Source: Ligustrum vulgare (taxonomy: Eukaryota; Streptophyta; Magnoliopsida; Lamiales; Oleaceae). From it: a stretch of 64,000 nucleotides of DNA. Positions within the stretch are counted from its first letter, which is position 1. Each line of letters opens with the position of its first letter. The DNA lies in the NCBI GenBank assembly GCA_963555705.1, contig OY743190.1, positions 35,012,929-35,076,928 of the forward strand, written 5' to 3'. The position numbers and the translations under genes are program-made. A model generated the notes under the pieces. It worked only from the letters and a program-made list of their open reading frames with translations, was not told where the DNA came from and searched no databases. This document shows, one piece after another, positions 60,406-64,000 of this stretch.

Positions 60406-60627
60406 TTATTGGGTTGGTAAATTATTATACAAAATTTTCTGGTATAATTCCATTCTTTGGTCTAGTAAAATACAATAATCTGCAATATATTGTTCGTATT
60501 TTTCTAAAAGTTTATTGTATTCTTCAGAAGATATATTTTCATTTTCCATTTGATGTTTAATATCTTCCATTTTATCTCTTAATTTTTCTAAAAGATTATC
60601 TAGTCCTTCTATTGTATATCCTGGCAT
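60406..60627 (-). CDS. viral small coiled-coil protein, copy 2
   Basis: 73 codons, intact. Starts MPGYTIEGLDNLLEKLRDKM and continues as an amphipathic, charged helix with heptad-like spacing. It begins 6 bases after the preceding stop, so it could be translated by reinitiation. It is a paralogue of the gene just upstream. Role unknown; small coiled-coil virion-associated proteins exist in the family, but similarity is not evident. Confidence 0.65.
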   Translation of the reverse strand: MPGYTIEGLDNLLEKLRDKMEDIKHQMENENISSEEYNKLLEKYEQYIADYCILLDQRMELYQKILYNNLPTQ

Positions 60628-60633
60628 TTAGGT

Positions 60634-60846
60634 TTAGACTGTATTTGTTACTATTTTATTTTCTAAATCTATTTTAAGTTGTAATATATCAGAACAATCT
60701 ATAATGTATTGATCATGATTTTCTAAAAGTATATAATATTGTTCAGATGATTCATCCATATCTATTAATTGAGATATAATGTTATCTATTTTTTCCGTTA
60801 TCCTATCTAACAAATTGTCTAATCCTTCAATAGTATATCCAGACAT
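60634..60846 (-). CDS. viral small coiled-coil protein, copy 1
   Basis: 70 codons from the ATG of MSGYTIEGLDNLLDRI; an in-frame ATG 16 codons upstream (60894) overlaps the previous gene. The N-terminus is nearly identical to copy 2, and the remainder follows the same pattern of charged and hydrophobic residues around a tyrosine pair. I prefer the 60846 start because it aligns with copy 2. Confidence 0.65.
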   Translation of the reverse strand: MSGYTIEGLDNLLDRITEKIDNIISQLIDMDESSEQYYILLENHDQYIIDCSDILQLKIDLENKIVTNTV

Positions 60847-60868
60847 TATAAACACAAAGATAAATAAT

Positions 60869-61303
60869 TTAAAAAATTTTAAGTAATTTTTCAAACTCTA
60901 TCAATGTTTGAGAATTGATAATATCTATATCAGCCATTATATCTATACTTGGTTCAAATGGTATATTATATTTTGAAATACTTTTCTTTCTCTTTTCTAA
61001 TTTATCAATTATATCTTGAATATTTTGTACCATTATAGATCTTACAGTACCTCTAGCAAAGTTTTCTATCAAATTTTCTTTAAAACTTTTTAATATCTCT
61101 TGTGATGCATATAGTTGCTCTTGGTATCCTATTTTATCAATTTCATTTTCATATTCAATACCTTTTTTACTTTTGATATGCTTTTGAACTTTATATGGAC
61201 CTCTTTTAGTTCTGGGTTTTTTCATGATATAATTATTATTATTCATGATATTAAGATTTTCAAAAACTGGTAAAGAAAGATTCATCCCTTCCATCACTGT
61301 CAT
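60869..61303 (-). CDS. viral protein of unknown function, basic
   Basis: 144 codons, intact. After an Asn-rich start comes a basic patch KKPRTKRGPYKVQKHIKSKK, then a predicted helical region. The basic patch suggests nucleic-acid binding or nuclear localisation (inference). It overlaps the gene before by 44 bases in another frame. Confidence 0.6.
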   Translation of the reverse strand: MTVMEGMNLSLPVFENLNIMNNNNYIMKKPRTKRGPYKVQKHIKSKKGIEYENEIDKIGYQEQLYASQEILKSFKENLIENFARGTVRSIMVQNIQDIIDKLEKRKKSISKYNIPFEPSIDIMADIDIINSQTLIEFEKLLKIF

Positions 61304-61613
61304 AATCTATTACAGGGTCATAATCATTATCACTGCTAAACACATATCCTAAATATAATTCATTATTTATTTCAGTATTATCACTATCAAGCCAAAAATA
61401 AATAATTGATTTTTTAATTCCTAATCCTAATATTCTTTTTAATGTCGGAAAGATAACTAACAAACATGGCATATACACATGATATAACTTTTTTATTTCA
61501 TTATTAGGTCTGGTAAACTGTTTATACATGAATAAAGGTTCAATTATGCTATGGTGTTCATCATTATAAGGACTGTTTTGATAATTAAATTTAATAATCC
61601 TGAATTCTGTCAT
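61260..61613 (-). CDS. first viral gene after the leader
   Basis: 117 codons, intact, start MTEFRIIKFNYQNSPYNDEH. It ends with an acidic stretch (SDNDYDPVIDYDSDGRDES). It is the first sizeable frame downstream of the promoter and leader. No family recognised. Confidence 0.6.
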   Translation of the reverse strand: MTEFRIIKFNYQNSPYNDEHHSIIEPLFMYKQFTRPNNEIKKLYHVYMPCLLVIFPTLKRILGLGIKKSIIYFWLDSDNTEINNELYLGYVFSSDNDYDPVIDYDSDGRDESFFTSF

Positions 61614-61939
61614 GTTAAAAACTCTTCTTCCTCCTAATTTCGTAAAGATAGATATATTAAGAATACTAACCTCTTTTCCTGTTCTGAGTACCTTTGTATT
61701 TTTCTTCTATTGTTAGTGACCTTTAGGCTTATAGGTTTCTGCTCCACACCCTTCAATGACTTCCTGCCTTCACGGGTTATTAGCTAAACCTGGATGCCTT
61801 CACTGTATAATATTTTAGATGGAAAATGTTTTAAGACAGAGTGTAGGGAGTTCTCTTAATAATATATCTTTTTCTTAGAAACAGGATTTAGAAGACAAGA
61901 ATTTAGAAATTCATCATAATTTGATAAGTAGATTGAGAT

Positions 61940-61945
61940 TTTATT
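61940..61945 (-). terminator. viral polyadenylation signal
   Basis: AATAAA on minus, about 120 bases downstream of the TATA box, as expected for a pararetrovirus whose terminally redundant RNA bypasses the signal on first pass. Confidence 0.5.
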
Positions 61946-62063
61946 GATAATATGAAGATTGAAACAAGATTGATAAGAGAATTTTTCAAAGACAGAAGAT
62001 TTTTGGCTTTCTCACAAACTGAGTGCTCAAGTGAGTTCTGTCTTTCAACTAGCCCGGAGGCCT

Positions 62064-62072
62064 CTATTTATA
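62064..62072 (-). promoter_or_regulatory. viral TATA box
   Basis: TATAAATAG on minus, followed by GC-rich AGGCCTCCGGGC, similar in placement to plant pararetroviral promoters. Confidence 0.6.
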
Positions 62073-62346
62073 ATACTACATTGGACACAATTACATCACT
62101 GCTTACATCATTGTCCTAACAATTTTACAACTTTTTTCACCTAAGGACACACCTGTCCCTCTATTATTTATTACATCACATGACCCTTACATTATAGGGA
62201 CACTTATCCTTCTCTTTTTTGGTCTTGGTATGGCCCCTACATTATTCTGCATTGTTGAATTAAAGTAGATCTATTGAATATCTTCCACTTGTCCATCAAT
62301 TTATTGGCATGTGAAGCAAATCCATCAAGTGGCTTCCACCTGTCCA

Positions 62347-63432
62347 TCAATTCCTTTGGCATGTGGGGCAGTTTCTGGCTATGCACGCCTCTTGCAAAGT
62401 GGCAAAGCTTCCATGGATTTGATGAGTGTCAAATTTATTGATGTATTCTTGCAGGATTGTTGATTTTTTTTTTCCTCCATTAGTGAGTAGGGTCCATCCA
62501 TTATACTGGCATATGCACTTGAATTTTTTCTCATACAAATTTTTGGCAATGTTGTAGAGAACTTTAATTCCCAACACCCTTCGGGATCTAAACCATGATC
62601 TTGTAATGTTTGGTACTGGCTTGGTATTTTTTCCAACTTCAATTTGAAAATTTCGAGCAACATACCCAATCGTGATAAATGCTCACCAGGATAATATATC
62701 CTTCCATCAATTTCAGGACTGATTGAATAAAATTTTAAATATATGGATCTTCCTTGAGCAAACTTTGAAATTTCTCCTTTTAGTAAATCATCAAATTTTT
62801 CGATTTCTTTTAGATCTTTTCCTGGATAGATAAGATCCAAGAATCCATAATCAGCTGCCATTTTTGTCATGACGGGATCTCCTCCCTGGGTAACGATCAA
62901 TCGTGGGTATACATGGTCTCCAGACGAAATGTAATAGCAATCACATTCTTGAAGTTCATATATAACTTCAACAGTGGTTTTATATTCGTTTTCTTTTGGT
63001 AAAAAAGGGGAATCATCTTCCTCTTCAGCACGAATTCTGACTACCCTTGTATGTTCATCTTTGGCATTGATTGTGATTTTTCGAGGACTGGCTTCATTTA
63101 TAACAACTTTTTTGGGACTTGGTTCATCTCTTTTAATTGTTGGTCCACCACTGCTTTCAGAAGATGTACCTGTTTGTATTTTTGGTATAACATGTTTTGG
63201 TATCAGCCTGTTTGGTAATCAACGATTCAAACTGAGATTCAATCTCAATTATGTTATCGCTCAATTCTTTAGTATAATTGTGATGAAATATTGAGATTTC
63301 CATTAATTGCCTGAAACTTCCTTGGAGAGTTTCTGCAAGTTGTTCAATTCCAAGTTTTATATCTTCAGCTTCCTCCATGAGGAAGTTCATTCGCTTTTTG
63401 GCGTCTATCAGGGATCTTTTGATATTATCCAT
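62347..63432 (-). pseudogene. transactivator/inclusion-body-type viral gene, frameshifted
   Basis: Starts at 63432 (MDNIKRSLIDAKKRM), with an N-terminal coiled coil to about 63200. A frameshift near 63160-63200 moves coding to another frame, which continues through 62590. A second shift near 62560-62590 moves it to a third frame ending 62347 with a Cys-rich tail (CIARNCPTCQRN). The position after RNase H and before the intergenic region is that of the viral translation transactivator. Product would be non-functional. Confidence 0.65.
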
Positions 63433-64000
63433 CTGCAAATTCAATATTCCTGCTTAAAAAGTCCGCAAGATAATTATTAACACCTTTAATATGAACTATA
63501 TCAAAATTATAAAATGCCAAATATGCTTGCCATCTATGGAGCCTTCTATATTGAGGTTCTGGTGGTAATTTATTTTTTACTAAACCTGCAACTTGAGAAT
63601 TATCAGTTTCAACAATGAATTTCTTAGATAATAAAAATAATGAAAATTTCTTTATTCCTCTGATAATTGCTAATAGTTCTTTCTCATGAGTAGTATAATT
63701 TATCTCTGCTTGATTAAACGTTCCACTTGAGTATCTAAAAATTTCATTAAGATCTGTTTTTAATATTGCTGCCCAATACTTATCCGAGGCATCAGTATTA
63801 ACTATCAGATTATCTTTTTCATCCGGTAATCTTAATTTTGGCAAATTTTTACATTCTTCTTTTAGTGATTTGACAATTTCTGTATGTTCATCACTCCATC
63901 CTTTGGTATTTATTTTCCTGAGTAAAATTTGAATTTTATGTCTCTTTTTTGATAGATTTTCAATAAATCCTTCTGCATAATTTAAACATTCTAAAAATTT
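63425..64000 (-). CDS. C-terminal part of viral reverse transcriptase/RNase H
   Basis: Open from the window edge to a TAA at 63425. The RNase H core shows its acidic residues in order: NTDASDKYWAAIL, THEKELLAII, VETDNSQVAG, and the late KGVNNYLADFLSR. Upstream residues are the RT connection region. No stops in the visible part. The stop overlaps the next gene's start in ATGGATAA, typical of coupled translation. Confidence 0.88.
   Translation of the reverse strand, partial: KFLECLNYAEGFIENLSKKRHKIQILLRKINTKGWSDEHTEIVKSLKEECKNLPKLRLPDEKDNLIVNTDASDKYWAAILKTDLNEIFRYSSGTFNQAEINYTTHEKELLAIIRGIKKFSLFLLSKKFIVETDNSQVAGLVKNKLPPEPQYRRLHRWQAYLAFYNFDIVHIKGVNNYLADFLSRNIEFADG

Larger units (their letters stand above)
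61614..62340 (-). promoter_or_regulatory. pararetroviral intergenic region: promoter and leader
   Basis: The minus strand carries TATAAATAG at 62064-62072, about 25-35 bases before a likely start near 62035, followed by a leader with AATAAA (RNA 3' processing, 61940-61945). Close to the first gene is GGTACTCAGAAC (about 61690), a weak resemblance to the tRNA-Met primer site GGTATCAGAGC. Short tandem pieces occur at 62270-62360 (CCATCAATT.TTGGCATGTG twice), upstream of the TATA box. Confidence 0.6.
59990..64000 (-). mobile_element. endogenous pararetrovirus (Caulimoviridae), partial
   Basis: An old viral copy integrated in the plant genome, read on minus: end of reverse transcriptase/RNase H, a transactivator-like gene, an intergenic region with TATA box and polyadenylation signal, then five small genes. 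The right end continues past the window. In a circular genome the transactivator precedes the intergenic promoter region, which precedes the first genes, so this stretch crosses the replication origin of the circle. Frameshifts and stops show decay. The genus is not assigned; several small leading genes resemble soymovirus-type organisation more than badnavirus. Confidence 0.85.

Noticed and set aside
61650..61720. Definite viral tRNA-Met primer-binding site
   Set aside because: GGTACTCAGAAC only loosely matches GGTATCAGAGC. Mentioned as weak within the promoter entry.

Overview
This is a plant nuclear genome window, from a eudicot and possibly an asterid. Every real gene is split by AT-rich GT-AG introns, there are no bacterial signals, and more than half of the DNA is layered transposable elements. 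I cannot name the species.

Four host genes could be traced by splicing exons by eye while keeping codon phase. They are: the 5' part of an OSCA1/CSC1-like osmosensing calcium channel (minus, 1710-5617, continuing past the left edge); a complete 12-exon CERK1/LYK-type LysM receptor kinase (minus, 10161-14681, 621 codons, including an 8-nt micro-exon); a complete 6-exon chloroplast RbcX Rubisco-assembly chaperone (plus, 27094-28136, 162 codons); and a complete 16-exon malonyl-CoA decarboxylase (minus, 28399-35106, 515 codons). A second LysM ectodomain exon without kinase exons lies at 23724-24342. From memory, OSCA1, RBCX1 and MCD are neighbours in Arabidopsis (At4g04340, At4g04330, At4g04320). 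The window therefore looks like a conserved block into which a LysM-receptor pair and about 12 kb of repeats have come.

Layout: 1-1254, LTR element in an OSCA intron. 1.7-5.6 kb, OSCA. 6.9-8.7 kb, PIF/Harbinger-like element with a nested hAT-type MITE. 10.2-14.7 kb, CERK1. 15-19 kb, AT-rich DNA full of small MITEs, including a hAT MITE inside a Stowaway. 19.0-22.96 kb, Mutator-like element with a 9-bp target duplication carrying two minisatellites. 23.7-24.3 kb, orphan LysM exon. 24.6-25.7 kb, Helitron-like end and a possible gene fragment. 27.1-35.1 kb, RbcX and MCD, convergent. 37.0-42.1 kb, decayed Tat-lineage Ty3 retrotransposon. 42.6-50.3 kb, probable Helitron with captured fragments (IDD zinc finger, DUF538 and others), invaded by LTR sequence. 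50.3-58.1 kb, 7.8-kb LTR element with 5-bp target duplication, no polyprotein, many hairpin-repeat arrays, a LOG retro-pseudogene and a nested solo LTR. 58.3-59.7 kb, 1.4-kb hAT derivative with a perfect 8-bp target duplication. 60.0-64.0 kb, endogenous pararetrovirus (Caulimoviridae), minus strand, running from RT/RNase H through a transactivator-like gene and the promoter region into the first genes of the viral circle.

The most unusual items are the minisatellite-bearing Mutator-like element, the hairpin-array LTR element with its LOG copy, the pararetrovirus with a duplicated small gene, and the LysM ectodomain exon separated from any kinase.
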